Shown here piece by piece: positions 1 through 12,400 of a DNA stretch of 64,000 nt. Position numbers and translations under genes: made by a program. Every line of letters starts with the position of its first letter. Position 1 is the stretch's first letter. A model generated the notes under the pieces. That model was not told the origin of the DNA. It did not search any database and saw only the letters and a list, made by a program, of their open reading frames with translations. Source of the DNA: Nepenthes gracilis (lineage: Eukaryota; Streptophyta; Magnoliopsida; Caryophyllales; Nepenthaceae); assembly GCA_033239525.1 (NCBI GenBank), contig BSYO01000033.1:8175501-8239500 (forward strand), written 5' to 3'.

Positions 1-1083
1 ACCACCACCACCCGTTCCTCAAATAGCCGTTTCTGCTCTCATCTCAGACCAAATTAGGTCCTCTTGCCCCAACCATCTTGACCGACTACCGTTGTCAACC
101 ACAAATTTCTCGTCGTCTTCCACTTCATCACCGATTTCGGCTTCCATTTTTACAAATTTTCCTCACACTGCCCTTACGTCGAGCACGGCGTCAGTACCAT
201 CACCTGCTGCTCGAATCGTTTCCTCCGTCTCTACTATCACACAAATTCGGCACTCCTGTATCGACTGCTTACCCCTGTCGACCGCTAATTCCTCTTTGTT
301 TTCAAACTCACCATCGGTTGTGGTTTCCACCACTAAACTGCTTCGAACCTCCATCACTGAGTCTTTGCCGACTCTGACTCGAATCAGGCAACCCGATCCG
401 CATGCATCACCTGATTTCCAATTCGAAAAGCTACCTCTACCAATGCTTCTGAAACCGTGACTGCAAACTCCATACCACGCCTCACCCGACAGGTTTCCCT
501 CGCTGTCTGTAAATTCCTCTTTATTTCCAACTCCACCCTCGTTTAAGACTCACATCTTATCCCGGATACCACACACATCGACAGATCCCAACTCGACTAA
601 GCCACCTTTCACCACAATTCTACAAAATTTCCTTACTCCACACAGCCCTTCGCCAGAATTACCGAAGCAGAACTCAAATACTGCACTAGTGGCTTCACAC
701 AAAGCACACCGGTTGTGTTCTAACTGTGACACGTTACACCAAATTTTTCATTGTTCCCTCCAGAATCTTGTTCCATATACAGAGGCCACCTCCAGTGACA
801 ATAAAATTCCAACGGATCCGTTTTCCAAACCCGTTCACCAACATATCTCTGGCCATTTTGTTAGGGGTTCCTCCAACTATATCTCTTCATGCCTTGGAGG
901 GTCCTCTTATCTCATCCACTCTGCGGCTGCCAGGAGTCATTTATGGCCATTCTGTTGTTGTATCGGTGGATGGACCTGATGAAGGTGATGTTGTTTCCGT
1001 TAACATAGTGGTTCTGAAAGCTAGCGCCCCTTTTTCCACTACTTTCATCATGAAATTACAATTCTCAGAAGCTGGAGCAAGTT
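1..1083. other. C/T-rich stretch of unknown origin upstream of the transporter relic
   Basis: The first kilobase is richer in C than the AT-rich DNA after 3600 and carries short overlapping frames (for example 92-460 and 726-1124 on the plus strand) rich in Ser, Pro, Leu and Thr. None shows a domain I recognise. The composition is like that of the chimeric transporter relic that follows, so the two may belong to one inserted unit such as a retroelement that carried host sequence. I see no splice-site pattern or clear start and make no coding call. The left edge is cut by the window. Confidence 0.3.
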
Positions 1084-2490
1084 TTGACAATTGGGTCCCT
1101 GGTAGCACGCAGCATGGCAATTGAGTTTAAGCACAAGGTTCCCATGTGTGCTAAATGGGCAAAATCTGCCAGCACACTTAGCAGGTCGATCAACCCTCAT
1201 ATGCATATTGAAGGCCTTCAAATTCGTGCAAATTCTGAGACAGGGCATGCATTTGATTATACCTCTTGGGAAATTTTAGGTGTTGTGGCTAATGCGTTGG
1301 GTAATGTAAATGCCAGATTCTTTAGCATCGATCACAAACAGAGAGCTTACAAACAAATAGCTATCACTGGCTCACTCCTTATTGCCATAGAGGCGGGTGC
1401 TGGTGTGGGAATAAATACCTGCCCTCCTCAAACCTGGGCTGGTGAAGAATGTTACAACATGGGGGTCACGAGCTTAACGGTCAATTGCTGGTGTGGATGC
1501 TCTCTTCATCCCAACAACTTTAAGACAAGAAGCAATTTGCTATCAATTGCTAATAGATGCTTGGAATTATTGACCATCCTAGAGGGGCCAAGTGAACTTG
1601 TCTTGGCTGGCGAAAATATTCAGAAGTTATCTCCATGGTGGGAGCAGTTACCAACGCAATGGGTCATTGTACTACTTTGCTTTACATCATTTCTGTTGTG
1701 CCACATGGATCGTGTGAACAGGAGCATTGCAATACTTCCAAAGTCTCAAGAGTTCAATTGGAAGAGTGCAATTGTGGGACTGATTCAATTTTTTTCCTTC
1801 TGGGGCTACCTTCTCACTCAAATAGTTGGCAGCTTATGGGCAGATAAAATTGGTGGAAAGCTTGTATTGGGTTTTGGGGTGATTGGGTGGTCAGTGGCTA
1901 TAGTTTTAACACCTATTGCTGCAAGGATTAATCTGCCTTACTTGCTTATAATGCGTGTCATTATGGGGATGGGTGAGGGTGTTGCTATGCCTGCTATGAA
2001 CAACATCATTTCTAAGTGGGTTCCTGTATCTGAAAGAAGCAGAGCCCTTGCCTTGATATATAGTAGCATGTACCTTGGTTCTATCACAGGATTTGTTTTC
2101 TTCCCAATTTTACTCCACAAATTTGGAGGGCATCTGTTTTCGGTTCCTTTGAGTCTCTGGGAGGTGTTTGGGTTGCCTTGTGGCTCAGTAAGGCATATGG
2201 TTTAGTCACTGTCCTACCATGGCTGACCAGGGCACTGTTTGCAAAATATAGGAGGTTGGATGGCAGACACACTTGTGACCAGAGGCCTTGCGGTAACATC
2301 AGTCCGGAAGATCATGCAATCAATGGAGGTTCTGGGCCCAGTTTTCCTTCTTTCGCTGCTGAGTCAAATGAAGCCACCGGTTTTAACAGTGTTAAGCCTG
2401 CCATGCCGTCCGAAATTAGATGCATTCTCACAGTCTGGGCTATATTCCAATCACCAAGACATTGGGCCGTGTTATTCGAGAGTTGAATCC
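1084..2490 (+). pseudogene. Intronless, truncated PHT4-type anion transporter (phosphate/ascorbate transporter family) relic
   Basis: From about 1630 the plus strand encodes the N-terminal half of a plant PHT4 (SLC17-like, major facilitator) transporter: a WW-x-Q-x-P lead-in, MDRVN in the first membrane segment, then WGYLLTQI, GEGVAMPAMNN and SKWVPVSERSR. Plant PHT4 proteins move phosphate, ascorbate or other anions across plastid or Golgi membranes. The homology runs through several exons of a normal gene with no intron. A frameshift lies near 2150 and another near 2240. Between SKAYG and VLPWLT roughly 90 residues of the family are missing, and homology stops after NHQDIGP near 2485, so the last membrane segments are absent. 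The frame is open upstream to 1084, but that part (about 180 codons) is not recognisable. The lack of introns suggests an mRNA-derived copy; the missing block could be a skipped exon or a deletion. Not expected to make a transporter. Confidence 0.75.
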
Positions 2491-3017
2491 AAGGCTTTTG
2501 GACAACAAGAAGTTGACAGTGGGGGATCTCGGGAGCTTGATGCGACGGTAGTTAACACTGACAATTTTGAGCTGGTGCACTCAGAGCTCGGGGGCAAAGT
2601 TGTGTGTGAGGACACGGACGTTGTTGACGCAACAGCTGATATTGATGTTGCCACTCTATCTTTTAAGCAAGAACAGAGTTGTTGCGCCGGGTCCAGGACA
2701 TTTGTGCATAAGCCATTTGACCTTGAGGATAAGGTCATTTTGATGGAAACGACAATGTTACGTACTTATAGATATCCGCTCTGGAGTTCATTTACTGAAT
2801 GTACGAGGACCAGCAAATCAGTATCGGCAGCCGCGGTACCTACCTCTCCGACCATCGTCGAACATGGACATCCGACCTCCGGCAGACGTACAAGCCTTGG
2901 GCATTCCAGTTGTCTCCTAAATTTAGGGATTATGTTTAGTTTTGCCCATGGTGGCCGATATGTCTTTTCCCCTTCATTCATGATCATTTTCTTCTGTTAT
3001 TTTATTTTGTTAGTTTG
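2491..3017 (+). pseudogene. Frame fused behind the transporter relic; possible chromovirus polyprotein end
   Basis: The frame open from 2239 continues past the transporter homology to 3021 with an unrelated acidic, Val/Asp-rich sequence. Near 2718 it contains FDLEDKV, which resembles the short tail after the chromodomain in plant Ty3/gypsy chromovirus integrases. It ends just before a sequence with LTR features. The reading is that the transporter cDNA sits inside, or is joined to, the 3' part of a retrotransposon. Only one short motif supports the assignment. Confidence 0.3.
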
Positions 3018-3420
3018 TTAGGGATTATGTTACTTTGTTATTTTCTTCGATTAGTGTTTATATACCATCGTTACTGTGCCTAAAGGAAAAAAGGAAATTA
3101 TTTTCGTCTCAACTCTCTCTTGCCCCTTCTCCCTATTCTCTCCTCTCTTCTCTCTCTCGTTCTATTTTTTCTTCCTCAGACTGTTCCTCTTTCCTCTTCG
3201 TCTGCTTCAATCGCCGTCCTCCTCCGCCAGAACTCCCCTCTCGCTTCACTCCGTTCACCACCGACGATGGCCATTCCAGCCTCTGCCGAGAAGCACGTAT
3301 CAGTCACTGCTTGGGGAAATAAACAATCAAACACATTCTGTTGGGCATATTACAATATAGCATATTGCATCACGCCAGGAGTGTAAAGCCACTGTCTACT
3401 GTTGGGTATGAATTAAGTTG
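3018..3420 (+). repeat. Possible LTR fragment with TATA-like site and pyrimidine-rich leader
   Basis: The stretch starts TGTTAGGGATTATG, has a TATA-like TTTATATACC near 3056-3065, then a C/T-rich leader (3110-3240), an order common in short plant LTRs. It lies directly behind the chimeric frame. No second copy, primer-binding site or target duplication is visible in the window, so the right boundary is a guess and the LTR call is tentative. Confidence 0.3.
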
Positions 3421-3542
3421 AGAATTGCATGAATTGATACTGGCAGAGTTGCATTGTCCACTGGCAGGTTAGTCATTCCATAGAGTTGCACTGCCCACGC
3501 GCTCTGCTTGATAATGCTTTAGCTGAGATTCAGAGAGCTTGA

Positions 3543-3562
3543 GTGAGAGAGAGAGAGAGAAT
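3543..3562. repeat. (GA)n microsatellite
   Basis: Short run of GA dinucleotides. A second run of about 20 bases is at 4435-4456. No gene lies next to either. Confidence 0.8.
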
Positions 3563-3599
3563 TTTAATTCTTCTATTCTTTGGAATGTGACACACGAGC

Positions 3600-5506
3600 T
3601 CTTCATTATTGTTCATTTGTATGTATTTAACTATTTTTAAAAATTTTTTAAAAATATTATTTAATTAGTGTAGACAATCAATATGGATAATTAAATGTGT
3701 CATATGTATTATACCATATGTTTAAATTTAAAATAGTAATATCCGATATGAGTGGTCTAGCATGCTACAATGTGTTTATCAGTGTTCTTCAAATCGTCAC
3801 CTATACTTACTCCCATTATCTACTCTAATGCAGGTTTTTTTTTTTTTTTTTTTTATCTATTTTCTAGTTTCCCTTTCAACTTCAGCATGAAAATGTTCAA
3901 GCATGTCCATCTTAGTTTCGAGATATTTTCAAGAGTAGCCATTAATATAAGTTACAACATATGTAGCACCACCATTATTTTTTATCTTTTAATAGAAAAC
4001 AAATTGGTATGAACCAGTTCAAGAATATGATACTTCCTATGTAATATCCTAGATATTATAAGTTGAGAAATTTATGCAGATAAATAGATATTTTAATTTT
4101 TAATAATATTCATGCTTAAGTTAAGGATATTCTGACCTTAGAAATTATTAGAATTTGTTTCTCTGAATATTTGAACAAGTAGATGTAGTGTTTGACCTCA
4201 TATTTGAACAATTCCTTGAATGTTAGATAATTGTTATGATATCATATTAGTTTTTGTGTGAATTTTAAGACGGGTTTAAGAATATGAACGTTTATGGCAT
4301 GGATAAGACTGAAAATTATTAACTACTTAATTAGATATGCTTGGTTGAGGAAAAATTAAGAAAATGGTTAATCCTTTTTTATTTTATGAATAAAACTTGT
4401 CATTGTTATTATTATGATTAAAAGTAATTTTGCTGTGAGAGAGAGAGAGAGAGAGAAATTTCAGAAAAGATGAGGGAAACAATCAAAAGAATTTAAACTC
4501 TTAAGATCAAAGGAAATTGGCTTTTAGATCAAAAATAAAGGATCATTGTAGTAGTAAGTCATATCTTCTTGATTAAGTCACTTCTTCTTCTTATGATTCA
4601 CGATTTTCTTCTTTTATCCTTGAAGAAAATGAATTCCAAGTGTTGTTTCCTTCAATAATTCAAGATATGATGTTCTCATGATCTTGAATTTTGCGAGTTA
4701 ATGGTTCTTCTTGTCAAGTATGAGTTTTTTAGGGTTATCATTTCTTCTTCTTTTCAATTATTTATGAAAAGATCTTGTTCTCTAAGGCTTTCCTATTAAT
4801 TTTGAAGCATGATGTGTATATTATCTTCATGATATGCCTAATTCAAAATATAAGTTAATATGTAAATAAAATTTTACATAAAATGACATGAAAAGTAAAT
4901 GTAGACTTGAAATTGGAATGTTGATATTTAAATTTATGTTTATGTTTTGTTACAATTTAAGTATTCTTATTGATAATCCTTGTCATTATTTTATATTTTA
5001 AATATCTTTCAAAAATTACTCCAATTTACGGTCATTTTTGTCTTGTTTATGTAATGGCATTCGATGGCATGGTTGAATGCCATATATCTATTGGGATAAT
5101 TTTATTTATTTTTTATATTTCTTCAAATTTTAGTATGATCTGTTTATTTTAACTGTTAATTTTTATCAGATTTGATGGGTAATATTTCCTAAATGTTATT
5201 CAAGTCTTCAACAGGGAGTATTATTCATTTATTATAGAGTTTATTAAGCTTGAATTCATTTGAAAATTGAAATAAAGTTTTTTAATTTTTACCGTTTAAA
5301 TAGCGTGAAGATTTGTGTGAACGGTAAGCTTTGTCTTTGGCATGCGAGTCAACACTTGAATATCAAACTTATATAATATTGTCTACGCCTTAGAGTCATC
5401 TTAAATTCTTAAATTTTGATTTTAGTCATTGATACTTAACCGAGTATTGGAATTATTATGTGGATGAGATTATATGAAAATATTATGGTGTCAGGAAATA
5501 TAAAAC
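3600..5506. other. AT-rich intergenic spacer
   Basis: Strongly AT-rich with many stops in all frames. It holds a T-tract at 3835-3853 and a GA run near 4440 but no coding, RNA-gene or transposon signature I can recognise. Confidence 0.6.
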
Positions 5507-5509
5507 TTA

Positions 5510-5934
5510 TGGTATGTTTAGTTTCTGAAATGGAATAAGGTGAAAATAGAATATTTATTCTCAGGGAATAGAATAGGATGAGAATAGAGTGATAATTATT
5601 ATTTTCATATTTAGTTGTTGGAATAAAATAAAGTAAAAATTAGTATTTTATTATTTGGTTTGTAAAATAGTATAATGAATAAGAAATAAATAGTGATAAT
5701 AATAGTAATAATAGTAGTAATAATAATAATAATAATATATGAATAATTATTTTCACATATATTAAAATAAAAATTACCTAATGAGATGTGGTAATTTTTA
5801 TTCTCACATGTGTAGGAATAAATATTCTAATAAAAATATTTATTTCTGATTAAATTATAACCAAATTGAGAAATAGTTATTCCTAGAGAATAAGGAGTGA
5901 ATATAATTTATATTCCCTCTAACCAAACGTAACC
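5510..5934. mobile_element. MITE, about 425 bp, flanked by TTA duplication (PIF/Harbinger-like)
   Basis: The left end GGTATGTTTAGTTTCTG and the reverse complement of the right end, GGTTACGTTTGGTTAGAG, form imperfect terminal inverted repeats. Inside both ends the TTATTCTC-GGAATA block is again inverted. TTA stands directly outside each end (5507-5509 and 5935-5937), the 3-bp target duplication typical of Tourist/Harbinger MITEs. The interior is AT-rich and non-coding, so the element would depend on a transposase made elsewhere. The superfamily call rests on the TTA duplication. Confidence 0.7.
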
Positions 5935-5937
5935 TTA

Positions 5938-6942
5938 TAATCTATATTTTTTCAATATTGATTTTTATATTCCGATAAATATTGGGGCTATAATTTTATG
6001 GTAAGATTCTTATAGTCATGCAACCATTCTAATGTGATATTAGTTGGATATCTGTTAGATACATCAAACTTAGGTATGGTCATTCTACGAGGACTCGATT
6101 GAGGTAGTTACATGTATCATCCTAATATGTTCGTAATCTGGCATTATATACTTAGCTAGTCCGGGAGGTGTGAATACGTTGGTCATCCATTAATGGTGAA
6201 TAAGATCCATGAGATATTGTTGATATTGTTTTAGTATTTTATAATCTCAGTTGTGTTAAGATGGATATATCTAATCTTTTTTCATATTATGTGGGTCTCT
6301 CTGGGCTTTGTTTTCTTGGACTTTGGTTTAGGTATATAGGATATATTTTGTTGAACATGTTTTTATATATTGGTCATATATTGCTATTATATAAGTTACT
6401 GAATATTTGAGTCACTGCTTGTTATTTTATTTAAATTCTATCAAAGTAGTTACGGGTTATTCAAATACTGAATTGTAGGACAGTATGACTTTAAAGAATT
6501 TAAAAAAAAGTCTCAAGTTGGTTTATTTAGAAATCAGTTATGTTATATTAATTTGTAAGATATCGGTGGTTATGTATTTTATATTCAAGACATTTAGTAC
6601 TATAGTGTACTTTAAATTGTAGACACAGTGTACTATAGTGTATTTTATATTTTGAAATGAAATGAATGTTTTTTTCGATATGAGGCTTTTTAAATATATA
6701 ATTTATAAATTTTTTACATGATGATCTAAATGGCTTAAATTTTATTTTAGTTATCGGGCTGTATCGTGACATCTTGTCTGGGAAATTTGTATCAAGAAAC
6801 TCTATGCTATTTGCCAACAAAATAATGAGCGCAAAGCTTTTATCAGAAGATTTAAGTCTTTCGATAAATGCTAAAAATTATATATTTAGTTGCACTTCAT
6901 TATTATTAATTTCTAGTAGTTGTAGTTAATTTATTTAATTGA

Positions 6943-6988
<46 letters not shown>

Positions 6989-9100
6989 TATGTATCTGGG
7001 AAAACTACAAGCTAAGGATTATTGTTAAAGTGGACTATTGTCTTGCAAATGAGGTATGATGTACAAGAATGCAAAGGGTGGACGACTCTTTGATCTAAGT
7101 GAGCAAGAAAATAAAGACAAAAGTAGTGGGAGGCGGCCCCCTCATCTTTGAGCAGAAAAGAAATCATTTACTTCAAGCAAGCAAAGCAAGCCATTGCCTA
7201 TGTACTTTGTTTGTCCAAAGTTCTTGGTTTTTTTTCCCCCCTTTTCCTTCGTTACTGCTGCTACCCTTTTTTTCCATTTGTTTAGTTTTGTTAAGTTATG
7301 AGATCAAATTGACACATTATGAGGTATTATCTATTTAGTGAAGATGTGATATTATTATTCTAGTATGTTATTCTTAAAAAGATGTCTCAGAGAAAAGGAA
7401 GCTTTTATTCTCATAAGTATAAAGTCATCTCTTTACTCAATTAGTATGGAATAATCCACCTCAATAGTAATATTGAAAAAAACTTTCACAAGATATGATG
7501 AGGTATGTAACTCTAATGCCTTGGACACAAGTGGAGTCTTGATAGGCAAAGCAAATGTGTCACCATCACACCACTCATTCTTAAAATTTCATGCAAGTCC
7601 AATACCAATGTTTATTTTGGTGGAACTAAAAGGAAAATAACAGTATTTACTTTAGTTGGGCTAAAGACGGTTAGCCCAAGTGTTTGGCAAAAAATTATTC
7701 ATGATATTCAAGGTTTGGAATTTGGAGTTTGAGATCTAGAGTGTTAGAGGACATGGGTATTGCTCGATATCCGGGTGTCTAGGGTCTAGGTTGTCCTTTA
7801 TGTGGCACAAACATAACATATCTAGGATACGAGACTATAAAGATGACAAAAAGATTGGGCATAACCAAGTGGGATAATGACACAATAATTAGATCTACGA
7901 ATTCAATCTTTCTTTACAATAGAGGTAAAGTCGATTGTATAAACTATTGGATAAGCTAGTTTTTTTTTTTTTTTTTTAGAAAAGGTTACCTGTGATGTTA
8001 TTTTTTCTCAGCATGTGCTATTATGTGTTGATTCTTGTCGTCAGCTACCATGCATATCTACTCTATATAAAGAGACTAAGTATTATATGTTTAATTAAAT
8101 TTTAAGATTCTAAATGTTAAAATTTAATAAAAACATATAAGATGCACATATTTACATATAAAATAAAAATACATACAAAAAGAACTTGCGGACATTGAGA
8201 GTAAAAAGATGAGTTTTGTTTTGCATGCATAAGTTGTATTTTACTATTTTTAGTGGAAGAGGCTATGCATCACTACAATGAAACATATTTGGACCGTATA
8301 TCTCATAATTTTTTCATTTCTACATAAATGTTTTAGTATTGTGTTTGTTCTATTTTTAATCATATTATGTTTAGTTTGTTTTATTTTTGTATATACATAG
8401 AAAGTAAAATTTATACAACTACTATCAGTTCTAATACCAACAAGTTTGTGAACATCTAATGGTGCAAGCAGCAATAGGCTATGATACCACCTATTTGGAA
8501 ATTTGGGGACCGTCAAAGGATTAGTGTCGCTCTACCCTTAAGAATATATGAATGACTTATTCATGTATGTTGAATATTATTTAGATTTTAAAGCCTAATT
8601 TTTAGGTTATGAGTTAATATATATTTATAAATAATTAGTTTTTAAATCTTCTATGTTGAATTTTTTGAACTTTCATCTCTAAGTCATGTCCAAGTCCATC
8701 CACGTCGATGACTCCCCATTCACCACTTATTGGGAACAGCAAGGAGGGAGTTGCACAGTACATCCATCCTATGTATGTTCAAGTGGAGAACGAATATATG
8801 TAGATCTACGTATTTATAGGGCTTATTTATATATTCTGTTATCATTTTAAATTCAATAGCCTAAGTTATTGTCTCTAATGAGTCAAAATATATTTATAAG
8901 TTAGTATTTTGTGGGATCTATTCTAAGTCGCACGCATTCTTGATAGTTTCAAAGATTGAATCAGTATTACGTGGGACCTTAATATCATGTAAAAGTTGTT
9001 ATTATCATAATATTTATACAAAAAAATAGTAGTTAATTGACTGCACAAAAGGGATTATATATAAGCCAATCCTAGTGTAATTAAAACAGTAACACCACTA
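5938..9100. other. AT-rich intergenic spacer downstream of the ALKBH10-like gene
   Basis: No coding assignment on either strand. It contains a long TTA/ATT microsatellite (6944-6989), a T-tract (7961-7977) and a small perfect hairpin at 7656-7679 (9-bp stem, 6-base loop). Frames such as 6548-6820 and 7099-7338 are of random AT-rich composition. Confidence 0.6.
6944..6989. repeat. (ATT)n microsatellite
   Basis: About 15 consecutive ATT/TTA trinucleotides, likely length-variable between individuals. Confidence 0.9.
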
Positions 9101-9458
9101 AATTTTTTAAAAGTCACAACCTCATGGATGACAACCATCAAAATCCGCTACCAGAAACTTTGAAAGGAATGTCCGTAGGAACATAATACAAAACTCTGCC
9201 CTCCAGTAAGGCTCCTTCACAATTGCCATGATTTGGCAATGTCATCCACCAAACAGGAAAAAAGAAAAAAAAGAAAAGAAAAAAAGAAACAGGCATGAAT
9301 CACCCATACTCCAACCCAAGCTACTCTTGATTAAACAAGGAACGAAATGAACATAAAATAAGGAAAATCATGCCAGTTTAGCAGCACCGGCTGAGCCTTG
9401 TTTCAACAAATTTAGTTGACCTCTATGACCTTAGCACTGGTGCAGTGACATGCCAAAG

Positions 9459-12400
9459 TTACATGACTTTTGGGTCATCCACACCCGGATCAGACGTGGT
9501 ATCTGAAACATGAGCGTCAGTGGAAGGTAATGCCAGAAGCCGACCCTTTTGGGCACGCGGTGGAAGATGCCTTGCCGTTTTTGTTGACCCAATAGCCCAA
9601 GGCAAGAAGACACCCGTACCCCCACGTTGCATTCGCCTGCTGGGGTTCAAAACCATTGGTCGGATAGGGGCTAACATGACCATTGGGTGATTAGGGATGA
9701 TTCTGCATTTAGGAAGCACATTTAAGTCGCCCACAGGTCCATTTGGCATCTTGGTTGGACTTGGGAACCCAGGCCCCAACATCATGGCTGGAGTAAAGGG
9801 GCCAGCCGTTGTCGACGGTTTATCATCATCAGTGTCTGTCCGGACTCTGAAGAACGTAATGCTCACTTTTCTGGCGGGAGATGGGCACACGGCATGTCTG
9901 GCCATGTCTGCACTGTTGTTCCTCATTACAAGAAGAGACCTGCAGTATCATTGTTGACATCTCATCAACTTCGTTGCTAATCAACAAGTTCATGCTCTGG
10001 TTAAACCATCATTTTACAAATACAAGTGAGGAACACCACTTCAAAGAACTCTTGGTCTCGGCTATATGAATTATGTGCAGCTCTTGTTAATTGAGCTTTG
10101 GAATCAAATAATCCAGTCCTAGTAGTTGAACATTCTACATACATAAAAAAAGAAATATGGTATGATAAAATCCAACAAATGTAATGTTAAACTGGATTAG
10201 GTGCTGCATCAGGGAGTTTGACCTGTCAGCAAGAGACAGTGTTCCAAGGTAACATCTCATTTTGGTTTCTTAGAGTTCAACGATCTGTCCCGACAGTCAA
10301 TTTTGTCATCAAACAACTATAACAACATCTATAACAATATTACTGAGCAGTGATGAGTAACATACCCTCTTTTCACAGAGAGCACGAGTTGCCCTTTGAA
10401 GTTACCATCATTATCACTTATGAGAGTACGTCCAAATGCTATTGTTGACTCCGAGAGCAGTAGGGTACAAATGGGTTGGTCCAAATGAGGAGGTTTAAGA
10501 AAAGGCTGTGAATGTTCCCCCTACAATAGTGAGATTATATTGTCATTCCTTAATCTCTTGAGGTACAAAATCAAGGTCCAATAAATGGGTCAAGAGTCCT
10601 GCTATTTCTGAATTCACTTTGCACTTTTCTAATTGACAATAGACAGAAGATAAATGATGACAATAATAACAGATATTTTACCTCATCAAAATAGTTAATT
10701 GTGCAACCATTTGGTTTCCGATTTTCTGGTATTATTTGCCATTGTACAAGGTGATCAATAACACTTTGCAGGAGTTCTGGAATTGGTTCGATATTAGCTG
10801 CAAATGGCAATCCACTAAATCCCGTCAGGATATGGAAGGTGGGTGCCATAGAATTTACTAGGACAAAAAGCATATTATTAGCATACTCCTTTGCTGTTCA
10901 TTCGATGCTTCATCTTTTATCTGTCTGAAAAGCGGAACTCCGAGTTGTATTTGCTCGGTCTTGTTTCCCTTCGTGTGCTTGTTAAACAAAATATATGTTT
11001 CACCTGCATATATACATATAAACGAGATGAACTTGCCGATGAAACTCTATTTGTTTTTACATGTGATTACATTATTATTTGTCTGCTTAAAGATAAATGG
11101 TATTGTAAGCATCGCAACAACGAAAGGATGTAATAATACTATATATTGGTAGTTTATTTTATCGACATTTGACAAAAGATCATGAGAAGTTCTCATCATG
11201 TTTAAAGTTGAGATGCTTATTGTAACGAATGTGAAATTGATAAGTGTCTTATCATCTAGGGAGTTGTGAGAACTGTGGCACAGCTCCTCCCCCACCCTCA
11301 CTGACAAGAACAGTTCCTTTTTGTGGGTGGTGCGACGTTACCGAAGCGGGTTGTGTTTCATAGTGAAGGTTTTCTCTTCCAAAATATAATAACTATGAAA
11401 ATTAAACCCAAACGGGTTAGCACAATTGTAGCTGGTACGGACGGCTTAGAACATTGTGATTGGACTGTGGCTTCGATTTCGATTCTCGCTGATGTTTACC
11501 CGTGCCTACCTGGAGGATGATGGTCTTTACGGTTAAAATCATACACCCATATTGGTTCAAACCGACGAAGTGAAGCTGGGGATTATTCGTTACAGACAAA
11601 ACTATGGAAAAGATTAGAGTACTAGATCCAAATCATACCAAGTCAACTGAATCAGGAAAGAGAGAGAGAGAGAGAGAGAGATTTTAAAATTATGCCCACC
11701 TAAGAGTTCTCCATTTTGGCCGGCAGTACGAAGTTCATCAACAAAGTCATTAAGCTTGCATAGCTCCGAGATGGTAAATATGTCCTCGAACATCTTTAGA
11801 CCTTTCACCACGTTTACCTACGAGTTATCATTAGTCAGCACAATATAGTCCCTCTTTTATCAAAAGTTAACTCTAGAAAAAAATTCTACATTGAGAGAAA
11901 ATAATATATTAAACTGTAAAAGAAACTCGCCATGTGCCCTTTCACTGGCTCCTTAGCTATGAAACCTTTTGTCATCTTGATCTGCTCATGACGAGCCCCA
12001 CAATCCCCATGGTTATCACATATTTCTACACGTTCAGGAGTAGCCTGCACTTCCTGAGATCCTGCATTCAAGAAGAGAGACAGCTAATCAGGGTGACAAA
12101 ATAATATCTATGGAACAGTTAGTTGTATAAGTGATCAACTGAGGTTGTTAATGTTCTCCGTTAAACAGAAAGAAACCAATAAAGCATGGAAGACAAACGG
12201 GTTTCATTAATATGCAGAACCTATGCTTAGCTAGTTTCCAATCTTCTGACACATACTTCAAATGTTCATCAACTTTAAATTTTTGGTGGTAGGCCAAATT
12301 CACTGATGTATATCTGAAAACACTCTTTAACTAGGATCAAATTTATTGTACAATCATTATTGAATTCATGAGAAAGCAACAATAGCATATAACTATAAAA

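Noticed and set aside
1084..2205. 373-codon frame as a functional transporter gene
   Set aside because: Only the second half is transporter-like; frameshifts follow and the C-terminal membrane segments are missing.
7656..7679. Perfect 9-bp stem hairpin as terminator or regulatory RNA
   Set aside because: It is isolated in spacer, with no adjacent transcript; short stems arise by chance in this much sequence.
10798..11699. Apparent loss of the exon with KGNK...IQLGVP in the ALKBH10-like gene
   Set aside because: Exons 3 and 5 join in frame, which first suggested a deleted exon. The exon is present at 11003-10887 with proper AG and GT sites.
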